Below, in pieces: positions 34,992 through 43,250 of a stretch of 64,000 nt of DNA. The stretch spans positions 91,858 through 155,857 of the forward strand of contig JADCHQ010000001.1 in the NCBI GenBank assembly GCA_020248405.1, written 5' to 3'. The number at the start of each line of letters is the position of its first letter. The first letter of the stretch is position 1. This stretch comes from Rhodocyclaceae bacterium. GTDB taxonomy: Bacteria; Pseudomonadota; Gammaproteobacteria; Burkholderiales; Ga0077523. The notes under the pieces are model-generated. The model saw only the letters and a list, made by a program, of their open reading frames with translations, did not search any database and had not been told where the DNA came from. The position numbers and the translations under genes are program-made.

Positions 34992-37900
34992 ATGCTCAAC
35001 CGCCTGGTGGCCTTCTGTCTGCGCCAGCGCCTGCTGGTGGCAGCGCTCACGCTGGTGATGGCGGCCCTGGGCGTGCAGGCCCTGCTGGAGCTGCCCATCG
35101 ACGCCTTTCCCGACGTCTCCTCCACGCAGGTGAAGATCATCCTCAAGGCGCCGGGCATGACCCCCGAGGAGGTGGAATCGCGCATCGTGCAGCCGGTGGA
35201 ACTGGAGATGCTGGGCATTCCGCGCCAGCGCCTGCTGCGCTCCGTGTCCAAGGTGGCCATCGCCGACGTCACCATCGACTTCCAGGAAGGCACCGACATC
35301 TACTGGGCGCGCCAGCAGGTCAACGAGCGCCTGTCCAACGTCCTGCCGGACCTGCCCGCCGGGGTGAGCGGCGGCATGGCGCCTATCACCACACCGCTGG
35401 GCGAGATGTTCATGTTCACCATCGAAGGCGGCGAGTTGTCTCTTGCGCAGCGCCGCACGCTGCTCGACTGGACCATCCGGCCGCGGCTGCGCACCGTGCC
35501 GGGCGTGGCCGACGTGAACCCCCTGGGCGGCCACGTGCGCGCCTTCGAGGTGGTGCCCGACAGCGCCGCCCTGGCCGCGCGCGGCATCACCCTGTCGGCC
35601 CTGGAAGCCGCCCTGGCGGCCAACAACCGCAACGACGGCGCCGGACGGCTCAAGGACGGCGAGGAGGCGCTGCTGGTGCGCGCCGAGGGCAGCATCCGCA
35701 CCCTGGAGGACGTGCGCGCCATCGTGGTGGGGGAGCGCAACGCCGTGCCGGTTCGGGTGGCGGAGGTGGCGGAGGTGCGCGTGGGCAGCCTCACCCGCTA
35801 CGGCGCCGTCACCCGCGACGGGCGCGGCGAGGCGGTGCAGGGCCTGGTGCTGGGCCTGCGCGGCGCCAACGCCCGCGCCGTGGTGGAGGGCGTGCGCGGG
35901 CGGCTGGCGGAAATCGCCCCGCTGCTGCCCCCGGGCGTGCATACCGAGGTGTTCTACGACCGCGGCGCGCTGGTAGACCGGGCCGTGGGCACGGTGTCGC
36001 GAGCGCTCATCGAGGCCATCGTGCTGGTGGTGATCATGCTGCTGCTCATGCTGGGCGACTTGCGCGCCGCGGTGGTGGTGGCCGCCACCCTGCCGCTGGC
36101 GGCACTGGCCACCTTTTTCCTCATGGAACACGCCGGCATGAGCGCCAACCTCATGAGCCTGGGCGGCCTGGCCATCGCCATCGGCATGCTGGTGGACGCC
36201 TCGGTAGTGGTGGTGGAGAACGTGGTGAGCCACCTCGCCCATGATGCGGGGCGCGGCCCGAAGCTGCGCGTGGTGTACGAGGCTGTACGCGAGGTGGCCG
36301 TGCCGGTGGCCTCGGGCATCGCCATCATCGTCATCGTGTTCCTGCCGCTGCTCACCCTGGAGGGCCTGGAGGGCAAGCTGTTCAAGCCGGTGGCCTGGTC
36401 CATCATCTTCGCCCTGAGCGCCTCGCTGGTGCTGGCCCTGACAGTGATTCCCGTGCTGGCCTCGGCGCTGGTGGGCGCGGGCGCGCACCGCGAGCCCTGG
36501 CTGGTGCGCAAGGCCCAGGCGGCCTACGCGCCGCTGCTCGAGTCGGCGCTGGGGCACCCGAGGCTTGTGGCAGCGGTGGCGGCTGCCATGCTGGCGGCGG
36601 CCACCGGCGCTTACCTGGCCACCGGCAAGACCTTCATGCCGGTGATGGACGAGGGAGACATCATCATGCAGCTGGAGAAGCTGCCTTCCATCTCGCTCGA
36701 TTCGAGCCTCGATCTGGACCTGCGCCTGCAAAGGGCCGTGCTGGAAAAGGTGCCCGAGGTCTCCGGCGTGGTGGCGCGCACCGGCGCCGACGAGCTGGGG
36801 CTCGACCCCATGGGCCTCAACCAGACCGACACCTTCCTGGTGCTCAAGCCACGTGAACAATGGCGCTCGCCGGACAAGCAGGCCATCGTGGAATCCCTGC
36901 GCCAGGTGGTGGCCGGCTTTCCGGGCGTGAACGTAACCTTCACCCAGCCCATCGAGATGCGCGTGGCCGAGATGCTCACCGGGGTGCGCGGCGACCTGGC
37001 GGTGAAGATCTTCGGGCCCGACCTGCCGGTGCTCAACCGCCTGTCGCGCGAAATCGAAGCAGCGCTCAAGGCCGTGCCCGGCAACCGCGACGTGTTCACG
37101 CTCACCAACGAGGGCATGCAGTATCTGCGCGCCGAGATCAATCGCTTCGCCACGGGCCACCAGAAGCTCACCGTGGACGAGATCGAGGCCGACCTGCGCA
37201 CCCAGCTCGAGGGGCGGCGCGTGGGCACGGTGATCGAGGCCGGGCGGCGCACGCCGCTGATCCTGCGCGGCCGCGCCGAGTTGCGCGAATCGGCGTCGCT
37301 GTTCCAGAACCAGAACGTGGTCATGCCCGACGGCAAGAGCGTGCCGCTGGCCACGGTGGCAAGCCTGGCGCGGGTGGACGGGCCGGTGAAGGTGGATCGC
37401 GAGAACGCGCTGCGCTACGCCGTAGTGCAGTCCAGCGTGCTGGGCCGCGACTTGGTGGGCTTCGTGGACGACGCCAAGGCCGCGGTGGCGGCGAAGGTGA
37501 AGCTGCCCGAGGGCTACAGCATCACCTGGGGCGGGCAGTTCGAGAACCAGCAGCGCGCCGCGGCGCGGCTGGCGGTGGTGATTCCTATCGCGCTGGCGCT
37601 GATCTTCATGCTGCTGTTCGCCACCTTCGGCTCGCTGCGTCAGGCGCTGCTGGTGTTCGCCAACATCCCCTTCGCCATGGTGGGCGGCATCGTGGCCCTG
37701 TGGGGCTCCGGGGAGTATCTGTCGGTGCCCGCCTCGGTGGGCTTCATCGCGCTGCTGGGCATCGCCGTGTTGAACGGCGTGGTGCTCATGAGCACCTTCA
37801 ACCAGCTGCGCGCCGCGGGCATGGCCGTGGAACAGGTGGTGCGCGAGGGCGCCCGGCGCCGCCTGCGCCCGGTGCTCATGACCGCCTCCATCGCCGCCCT

Positions 37901-38087
37901 GGGTCTGGTGCCGCTGCTGGCAGCCACCGGGCCGGGGTCGGAAATACAGCGCCCGCTGGCCATCGTGGTGATCGGCGGGCTGGTGACCTCCACCGCCCTC
38001 ACGCTGCTGATCCTGCCGCTGCTCTACCAGCGCTTTGGCGACCTGCCGGCTTGCGGCGGCGACCCGCTGAAGGGCGTGGCGCCGTGA
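34992..38087 (+). CDS. RND efflux pump, heavy-metal-efflux subfamily (CusA/CzcA-like)
   Basis: A 1031-residue inner-membrane proton antiporter with 12 helices and two large periplasmic loops. The N-terminal motif LLELPIDAFPDVSSTQVKI and the TM4 motif GLAIAIGMLVDASVVVVENV are those of the HME family, the latter closer to CusA than to CzcA. At positions expected for CusA's three copper-binding methionines only one or two Met can be placed (MRVAEMLTG, VVMPDGKS), so the metal, or even metal specificity, is uncertain. Its stop overlaps the channel start (GTGA). Confidence 0.9.
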   Translation: MLNRLVAFCLRQRLLVAALTLVMAALGVQALLELPIDAFPDVSSTQVKIILKAPGMTPEEVESRIVQPVELEMLGIPRQRLLRSVSKVAIADVTIDFQEGTDIYWARQQVNERLSNVLPDLPAGVSGGMAPITTPLGEMFMFTIEGGELSLAQRRTLLDWTIRPRLRTVPGVADVNPLGGHVRAFEVVPDSAALAARGITLSALEAALAANNRNDGAGRLKDGEEALLVRAEGSIRTLEDVRAIVVGERNAVPVRVAEVAEVRVGSLTRYGAVTRDGRGEAVQGLVLGLRGANARAVVEGVRGRLAEIAPLLPPGVHTEVFYDRGALVDRAVGTVSRALIEAIVLVVIMLLLMLGDLRAAVVVAATLPLAALATFFLMEHAGMSANLMSLGGLAIAIGMLVDASVVVVENVVSHLAHDAGRGPKLRVVYEAVREVAVPVASGIAIIVIVFLPLLTLEGLEGKLFKPVAWSIIFALSASLVLALTVIPVLASALVGAGAHREPWLVRKAQAAYAPLLESALGHPRLVAAVAAAMLAAATGAYLATGKTFMPVMDEGDIIMQLEKLPSISLDSSLDLDLRLQRAVLEKVPEVSGVVARTGADELGLDPMGLNQTDTFLVLKPREQWRSPDKQAIVESLRQVVAGFPGVNVTFTQPIEMRVAEMLTGVRGDLAVKIFGPDLPVLNRLSREIEAALKAVPGNRDVFTLTNEGMQYLRAEINRFATGHQKLTVDEIEADLRTQLEGRRVGTVIEAGRRTPLILRGRAELRESASLFQNQNVVMPDGKSVPLATVASLARVDGPVKVDRENALRYAVVQSSVLGRDLVGFVDDAKAAVAAKVKLPEGYSITWGGQFENQQRAAARLAVVIPIALALIFMLLFATFGSLRQALLVFANIPFAMVGGIVALWGSGEYLSVPASVGFIALLGIAVLNGVVLMSTFNQLRAAGMAVEQVVREGARRRLRPVLMTASIAALGLVPLLAATGPGSEIQRPLAIVVIGGLVTSTALTLLILPLLYQRFGDLPACGGDPLKGVAP

Positions 38088-39361
38088 GGCCTGGCCCCAT
38101 GGCTGCGCTCGGCGGCGTGGCGCTGGTGCTGGCCGCGGGCGCCACGGCAGGCCAGTCCACCGCCGCCTACGATCTTGCCGGGCTGCCACCGCTGGCCGCG
38201 GTAGAGCGGGCTCTGTCGGCCTATCCGCCCGTGAAGGTGGCCCGGGACGTGGTGCGCGCTGAGCAGGCCAACGCCCGGCGCCTGGAGGCCGGCCCCTACG
38301 AATTCTCGGTGCGCGGTGGCTATCAGGCCCACAACATCCCCGACGGCCGTTTCCCCGAATGGGACCTGGGCGTGGAGCGGGGCCTGCGCCTGCCGGGCAA
38401 GGCGCGCATCGACACAGCCCTGGGCGCCCAGGGCGTGGAATTCGCCCGCCGTGCCGCCTACAGCGCCTGGTGCGACGCGGCGCGACTGCTGCTCAAGCTC
38501 TGGTTCGGCTGGATGCGCGAGAGCCAGCAGCTGGAGCTGTGGGAGAAGCAGACGGGCTTCCTGCGCCAGCAGCAGGAGGTGGTGGCCAAGCGCGCCCGGG
38601 TCGGCGACGCGCCGCGCATCGACGTGATACTCGCCGAGGCGGCGCTGGCCCAGGCCGAGGCGGTGGTAGCGGGCCTGCGCGGGCGCGAGGAAGGCGCCCG
38701 CGCGGCCCTGGAGCGCACCTTTCCCGGCATCGAGGCCGGCGCGGCCGCCATGCCCGGCGAACCGCGCCCCCTCGAACACGGCCTTGACTGGTACATCGAG
38801 CGGGTGCGCGCCCACAACGACGAAGTGCGCGTGGCACGCGCCTTCAGCCGCCGGGCGCGGTTGCTCGCCGAGCGCGCCACCGCCGACCAGGCCCCCGATC
38901 CCGCCGTGGGCGCGCGGCTGTCCCGGGACCGCAGCAGTGCCGACCGCATCGCCGGCGTGTACTTCATCGTTCCCATCCCCGGAGAGGCGCGGCGCGCCTT
39001 TGCGGCCGTTGAGGCGGCGCGCGCCGATTCCGCCACCAGCCAGGAAGCCGCCGTGCTGCAACGGGTGGGCGCCGAAGTGGCCATGATGGAGGGCCAGGCG
39101 CGCGGCGCCTACGCCGCCTGGCAGCGCGCCAGCACCGCCGCTACGGGCATGCAACGCCACGCCGACCTGGTGACGCGCTCCTGGCAACTCAAGGAAGCCG
39201 CCCTGTCCGACGTGATGATCGCGCGGCGCGCGGCGGTGGAATCGGCACTACAGGCCGCGCTTGCCCGGTTGGAGGCGGAGGAATCCCGCCGCCGCCTGCT
39301 GGTGGAGGCGCACATCCTGTGGAACGACCCTGAAGAAGCGGCGGAGCACGGGGGCGATTGA
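38084..39361 (+). CDS. TolC/CzcC-type outer-membrane channel of the RND system
   Basis: A 425-residue protein with an N-terminal export signal (AALGGVALVLAAGATAGQ). It has CzcC-like features: LAAVERALSAYPPVKVARDVVRAEQANARRLEAGPYEF, WDLGVERGLRLPGKARID and VVAKRARVGDAPRIDVILAEAALAQAEA. Start is GTG 38084 in a GTGA overlap with the pump gene, or ATG 38099; the frame is also open far upstream inside the pump gene, which is coincidental. Confidence 0.85.
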   Translation: MRPGPMAALGGVALVLAAGATAGQSTAAYDLAGLPPLAAVERALSAYPPVKVARDVVRAEQANARRLEAGPYEFSVRGGYQAHNIPDGRFPEWDLGVERGLRLPGKARIDTALGAQGVEFARRAAYSAWCDAARLLLKLWFGWMRESQQLELWEKQTGFLRQQQEVVAKRARVGDAPRIDVILAEAALAQAEAVVAGLRGREEGARAALERTFPGIEAGAAAMPGEPRPLEHGLDWYIERVRAHNDEVRVARAFSRRARLLAERATADQAPDPAVGARLSRDRSSADRIAGVYFIVPIPGEARRAFAAVEAARADSATSQEAAVLQRVGAEVAMMEGQARGAYAAWQRASTAATGMQRHADLVTRSWQLKEAALSDVMIARRAAVESALQAALARLEAEESRRRLLVEAHILWNDPEEAAEHGGD

Positions 39362-39494
39362 AGCGCACCACCCTGCCGCGGTTGCCCGCCCGCACGGCGG
39401 GGCCTCGGCATCCATGCGAGGCACAGGGGATTCGCCCGGCGTGCTCGATGCTCCGTACCCGCCGCGCTCCCGGGTCCGTTGGGCCGGCCACCCG

Positions 39495-39500
39495 GTATAT
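39495..39500 (+). promoter_or_regulatory. possible -10 (GTATAT) for the YSC84-like gene
   Basis: An AT-rich hexamer in an otherwise GC-rich 205-bp gap, about 67 bp before ATG 39567. No clear -35. The rest of the gap holds no recognisable feature. Confidence 0.25.
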
Positions 39501-39566
39501 GCTCACGCCCCGATGGCCGCGAAGGCCAGGAGCCCCATTCAACACGACTCACGGAGAACCACTCAA

Positions 39567-40124
39567 ATGATCGATACACGGCGCAGGTCCTTGGTTGTGC
39601 TCCTGTCCGGCCTTGTGGCCCTTCCTGCTGCGGCCGCCTGGGATCCGAAGAAGGACAAGAAGGATCTCGACGCGGCGGCCGCCACCATGGCCGCGTTCAA
39701 GAAGGACGATCCCGGCATCGAGTCGTTCTGCGCCGAGGCGCACGCCTACGTGGTGTTTCCCACGGTGGGCAAGGGCGGGGTGGGCATCGGCGGCGCCTAC
39801 GGCCGCGGCGTGGTGTTCGAGAAGGGGCAGTTCGTCGGCCGCGCCAGCATGACCCAGCTGTCCGTGGGCTTTCAGTGGGGCGGGCAGGCCTACAGCGAAG
39901 TGCTGTTCTTCCGCGACGCGCAGGCCTTCGAGCGCTTCAAGGCGAACCGGCTGGAGTTCGCAGCCCAGGCCTCGGCTGTGGCCATCACCCTGGGCGCGGC
40001 TGCCAAGGCAGCCTATGACCAGGACGGTACCGCAGTGTTCATCCGCGAGAAGGGCGGACTCATGTACGAGGCTTCGCTCGGGGGCCAGAAGTTCTCGTAC
40101 AAGCCCAACGAGGCGAAGAAGTAA
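39567..40124 (+). CDS. secreted YSC84-related (lipid-binding SYLF-like) protein
   Basis: A 185-residue protein with a signal peptide (SLVVLLSGLVALPAAAA). The mature domain has FCAEAHAYVVFPTVGKGGVGIGGAYGRGVVFEKGQFVGRASMTQLSVGFQWGGQAYSEVLFF, the core of the YSC84/SYLF family, which binds phosphoinositides in eukaryotes. In bacteria the role is not established. Start has ACGGAGAA upstream. Monocistronic. Confidence 0.85.
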   Translation: MIDTRRRSLVVLLSGLVALPAAAAWDPKKDKKDLDAAAATMAAFKKDDPGIESFCAEAHAYVVFPTVGKGGVGIGGAYGRGVVFEKGQFVGRASMTQLSVGFQWGGQAYSEVLFFRDAQAFERFKANRLEFAAQASAVAITLGAAAKAAYDQDGTAVFIREKGGLMYEASLGGQKFSYKPNEAKK

Positions 40125-40167
40125 CGCTGGCCCGGCGGTTCTCGATCCTGGACTTTCCCGCCACAAC

Positions 40168-41277
40168 ATGAACCATACCCACCGCCTTACCCTGCACAGC
40201 ATCACGCTGCGGCTGTTGTCCGTGCCGCTCACCCGTCCCATCGTCTCCAACCCCACGGTGGGCCGCTACACCCATTGGCCCTTCATTCTCATCGACCTGC
40301 AAACCCATGAAGGAGTGGTGGGCCGAAGCTACCTCGAGCCCTACGTGGCCGGCTCCGCGGCCTACATCCTTCCAGCCATCGAGGCGATCGCCGCATCCCT
40401 GAAGGACAAGCCGCTCGCGCCGCTGGACTGGTACGCCGGCGCCATCAAGGCCATGCACCTGTCGGGGCGCGAGGGCGTGGGCCTGGTGGCGGCGTCGGGC
40501 CTGGACATGGCCATCTGGGACGCCGTGGCCAAGGTGGCCGGGCTGCCCCTGGCGGAATACCTCGGCGGCAGCATTGGCGGGCTGCGCGCCTACAACACCA
40601 ACGGGCTGTGGCTTCTGCCCGTGGAGCAACTGCGTGACGAGGCCGTGGCGCTCGTGGCGCAGGGTGGCTTCTCGGCCATCAAGATGCGCATGGGACGCGA
40701 ACGGCTGAGCGCCGACGTGGCGGCGCTGGACGCGGTGCGCTCGGCGGTGGGCAGCGAAGTGCGCCTGATGGTGGACTTCAACCAAGCGCTGGACATGGGC
40801 GAGGCGCTGGTACGGCTGCACGCACTCGATTCCGAGGGCCTGCAGTGGTTCGAGGAACCGGTGGTGTTCGACAACTTCGCGGGCTGTGCCCAGCTCGCGC
40901 GCGAATTGAAGACGCCGCTCCAGATCGGCGAAAACATCTACGGGCCGCGCTCCTTCCTGCGCGCGGTCCAGGAGAACGCCGCCGACCTCTACATGCCCGA
41001 CATGATGCGCATCGGCGGCATCACCGGCTTCCTGCGCTGCGCAGCCATCGCCGGCGCGGCGGGCATCCCGCTCTCGAGCCACCTCTACCCGGAGGCTTCC
41101 GCGCACGTGCTGCGGGTGGCCGAGACCGCCCACTGGCTGGAATGGCGCGACTGGGCGCACCCCTTCCTGGAAGCGCCCTTCGCCGTGGAGAACGGGCAAG
41201 TGATGATTCCGGACCGGCCGGGGCTGGGGATCGCGTGGAACGAGGACGCGGTCAGCCGCTTCCTCGTCCGCCCCTAA
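40168..41277 (+). CDS. enolase-superfamily enzyme (mandelate racemase/muconate lactonizing family)
   Basis: A 369-residue protein. The capping domain is followed by the barrel with Lys172-x-Arg174 (IKMRMGR), metal ligands Asp203 (MVDFNQ), Glu229 (WFEEPV) and Glu255 (QIGENI), then Asp278 and His305 (SSHLYPE) as the likely His/Asp dyad. A KxR plus His/Asp arrangement fits the mandelate-racemase subgroup, which abstracts the alpha proton of a carboxylate. The substrate could be mandelate, a sugar acid or similar. It converges on the HAD gene. Confidence 0.85.
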   Translation: MNHTHRLTLHSITLRLLSVPLTRPIVSNPTVGRYTHWPFILIDLQTHEGVVGRSYLEPYVAGSAAYILPAIEAIAASLKDKPLAPLDWYAGAIKAMHLSGREGVGLVAASGLDMAIWDAVAKVAGLPLAEYLGGSIGGLRAYNTNGLWLLPVEQLRDEAVALVAQGGFSAIKMRMGRERLSADVAALDAVRSAVGSEVRLMVDFNQALDMGEALVRLHALDSEGLQWFEEPVVFDNFAGCAQLARELKTPLQIGENIYGPRSFLRAVQENAADLYMPDMMRIGGITGFLRCAAIAGAAGIPLSSHLYPEASAHVLRVAETAHWLEWRDWAHPFLEAPFAVENGQVMIPDRPGLGIAWNEDAVSRFLVRP

Positions 41278-41309
41278 AGGCAAGGGCCGCACGGAGCCGA
41301 GGCACCACC

Positions 41310-41334
41310 GGGAGCGGCGCTGGACGCCGCTCCC
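41310..41334. terminator. strong hairpin between convergent enolase-superfamily and HAD genes
   Basis: A perfect 10-bp stem GGGAGCGGCG/CGCCGCTCCC with loop CTGGA lies midway in the 65-bp gap. No U-tract in either direction. Probably bidirectional. Confidence 0.5.
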
Positions 41335-41342
41335 CCTTGCCG

Positions 41343-42164
41343 CTAGCAGCCCAGAGCGTCGGCCAGGGCGGTGAAGGACGGCACGGCGAGGTCCACTGCA
41401 CCAGCGGGCTTGGTTTCGCCGGTGTTGAGCCCGAACTCATCGGGTTGCGCCACGAAGGCCGTGCGCAGCCCCACGGCCCGTGCGGCCTGCAGGTCGCCGC
41501 TGTGCGCGGCCACCATCATGGTCTCCTCGGGCTTCAGGTTGAAGGCCTCGGCGGAGGCCAGGTAGACGATGGGCTTGGGCTTGTAGTCGCGGGCGATCTC
41601 GGCACCGAGGATGGCGTCCCAGTGAAAGCCGTTGCGCCGCGCGAGATCGGCCATGAGGGCGATGTTGCCGTTGGAGCACGGTGCCAGCAGGAAGCGCTTG
41701 CGCAGGCGCATCTGCGAGGCCGGCACGTCGGGCCAGGCGTCCAGGCGGTGCCAGGCGAGGTTGAGATTCTGCAGCACGGGCTCGGGCACCTTTTCCAGAC
41801 CGAAGCGCGGGCGGATGCGCTCGAGCATGTGGCGGTGGATGACATCGAGCTTGGAAAATGGGATTCGCCCGGCGCGCACTTCCTCCATGGCGGGCTGGTA
41901 CTCGGCGCGCCACGCGTCCGCGAAGGCGATCCAGTCCAGCGAATAGCCCAGCGGGCCGAGGATGTCCTTCGACTCACGCGCCACGCCGGTGCGCCAGTCC
42001 ACCATGGTGCCGAACACGTCGTAGATCAGCGCCTTCACGTCCTTCATAGGTACAGCTCCTTTGTCCTGGGAATCGGCCCGGGCGCGGGTAGCGTGGCTTG
42101 TGGCCGCGACCGCGAACAGGGATGTTCCGCCGAGCAGTAAGCGGCGGCGTGTCTCGTTGGTCAT
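41343..42164 (-). CDS. haloacid dehalogenase type II-like protein with Tat-like leader
   Basis: A 273-residue HAD hydrolase. From the ATG at 42164 it begins MTNETRRRLLLGGTSLFAVA, a twin-arginine-like signal ending near ATRARA. The HAD core has nucleophile Asp49 (IYDVFGTMVDW), motif II (LAPCSNGN), the motif III lysine (YKPKP) and the acidic motif (VAAHSGDLQAARAVG). HAD type II enzymes dehalogenate L-2-haloacids, usually in the cytoplasm. A second ATG at 42047 begins at the family-normal MKDVKALIYDVFG and has its own AAAGGAG; the first has AGGAGG. Both starts look usable. Confidence 0.82.
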   Translation of the reverse strand: MTNETRRRLLLGGTSLFAVAATSHATRARADSQDKGAVPMKDVKALIYDVFGTMVDWRTGVARESKDILGPLGYSLDWIAFADAWRAEYQPAMEEVRAGRIPFSKLDVIHRHMLERIRPRFGLEKVPEPVLQNLNLAWHRLDAWPDVPASQMRLRKRFLLAPCSNGNIALMADLARRNGFHWDAILGAEIARDYKPKPIVYLASAEAFNLKPEETMMVAAHSGDLQAARAVGLRTAFVAQPDEFGLNTGETKPAGAVDLAVPSFTALADALGC

Positions 42165-42569
42165 GCCTGACTTCCTCCTGATTGAGTGAGTCGGGGCACC
42201 CGCGGTTTCTCCGGGGCCCCGTGCTTCGCAGCCCCGCGGGTGTCCCGGGACAGCGGGGCCAACCAGGGCGGGGGGATGCGGGAACTGGCCGATAGTTCCA
42301 GAGCGCATGATATCGAAGGTCGGGCGGTTGGACGGTTCCCGGCCTACGCAATGCCCGCGGCCGCCCGGAGCACATATGTCCGGGCAGCGCGTTTCCATCC
42401 CACGAGCGGAAACAACCGGCCGGCGCAGGGGCCACGCAGCCTTGCCAGGGCGCATCCCCGCGGCGGGAGTCCCGCCTGCAAATGGAACCGTGGACGCCGG
42501 GCCGCCCGCCCGGCACCATCACGGCTTGCAATCACCGGCCCCCAGTGGCCGCACTTCCAGGAGAACGCC
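42165..42569. promoter_or_regulatory. divergent control region between the HAD and glutathione-transferase genes
   Basis: A 405-bp gap holding the inverted repeat at 42363-42385. No tRNA or coding sequence could be supported; frames are open through it but with no conserved content or start signals. Confidence 0.45.
42363..42385. promoter_or_regulatory. inverted repeat GCCCGGA-N9-TCCGGGC
   Basis: A perfect 7-bp dyad around a 9-base AT-containing centre (GCACATATG). Size and spacing suit a dimeric repressor or activator such as a LysR-, GntR- or MarR-type protein, but no regulator gene is adjacent. Confidence 0.4.
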
Positions 42570-43211
42570 ATGTTTCGCCTGCATTACAGCCCCGGCTTCG
42601 GAAGCATGGCCCCGCACATGGTGCTGCGCGAGGCTGGCGCTCCCTTTGAATTGGTCCCCGTGGACCTCTCCAAGGGCGAACACCAGTCTGACGCCTTCCG
42701 GCGGCTCAATCCGCTGGCGCGCATTCCCGTGCTCGAAGCCGATGGCCTGGTCCTGTACGAGGCGCCCGCCATCTGCCTGCATCTCGCTGATGCGTTACCC
42801 GCCGCGCAACTGGCCCCACCACCCGGTACACCGGACCGCGCTCTGCTCTACCGCTGGCTCATGTACCTCACCAACACGCTTCAGGCGCACATGCTGTGTT
42901 ACTACTACCCCCATCGCATCTGCGCCACGGATGCCGCGGCCGCGGAAGTGAAGGCTGCTGCGGAGCAACGGATCGCCGAGGACCTGGACTACGTGGCGGC
43001 CGAGATCGCCCGCGCCGCCGGTCCGTGGCTGTGTGGCCAGGCGTATACCGTGGCCGATCCCTATCTCCTGATGCTGTGTTCCTGGACGCTGGGCATGGAG
43101 CGCCCGGCGCGTGCGGTGCCCCTGCTGGCGTCCCTGCTCGATCGCGTGGCAGCGCGGCCGGCGGTGCGCGCCGCCCTCGAGGCCGAGGGCCTGCCCGAAC
43201 CGTGGTTCTAG
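42570..43211 (+). CDS. glutathione S-transferase
   Basis: A 213-residue protein. The N-terminal thioredoxin-like domain (MFRLHYSPGFGSMAPHMVLREAGAPFELVPVD) leads to the cis-Pro/glutathione site NPLARIPVLEADGLVLYEAPAICLHLAD; the helical C-terminal domain has the N-capping motif YTVADPYLLML. Length is normal. ATG 42570 has AGGAG 6 bases upstream. Substrate unknown. Confidence 0.9.
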   Translation: MFRLHYSPGFGSMAPHMVLREAGAPFELVPVDLSKGEHQSDAFRRLNPLARIPVLEADGLVLYEAPAICLHLADALPAAQLAPPPGTPDRALLYRWLMYLTNTLQAHMLCYYYPHRICATDAAAAEVKAAAEQRIAEDLDYVAAEIARAAGPWLCGQAYTVADPYLLMLCSWTLGMERPARAVPLLASLLDRVAARPAVRAALEAEGLPEPWF

Positions 43212-43250
43212 CCCTCACAAACCTTCGCTGGCATCGCGGGTGAACCATAG

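Noticed and set aside
36860..38083. Long in-frame upstream extension of the outer-membrane channel gene inside the pump gene
   Set aside because: Arg/Ala/Gly-rich shadow of the pump sequence; the channel's export signal begins at 38084-38099.
34947..38189. A 1080-codon open frame on the minus strand opposite the RND pump gene
   Set aside because: It is the mirror of a highly GC3-biased gene; the product is His/Gln/Gly-rich low complexity with no domain, while the plus strand encodes a complete RND pump.
39358..39570. A 70-codon plus-strand frame in the gap before the YSC84-like gene
   Set aside because: Starts inside the stop of the channel gene, overlaps the next start and has no conserved content or ribosome-binding site.
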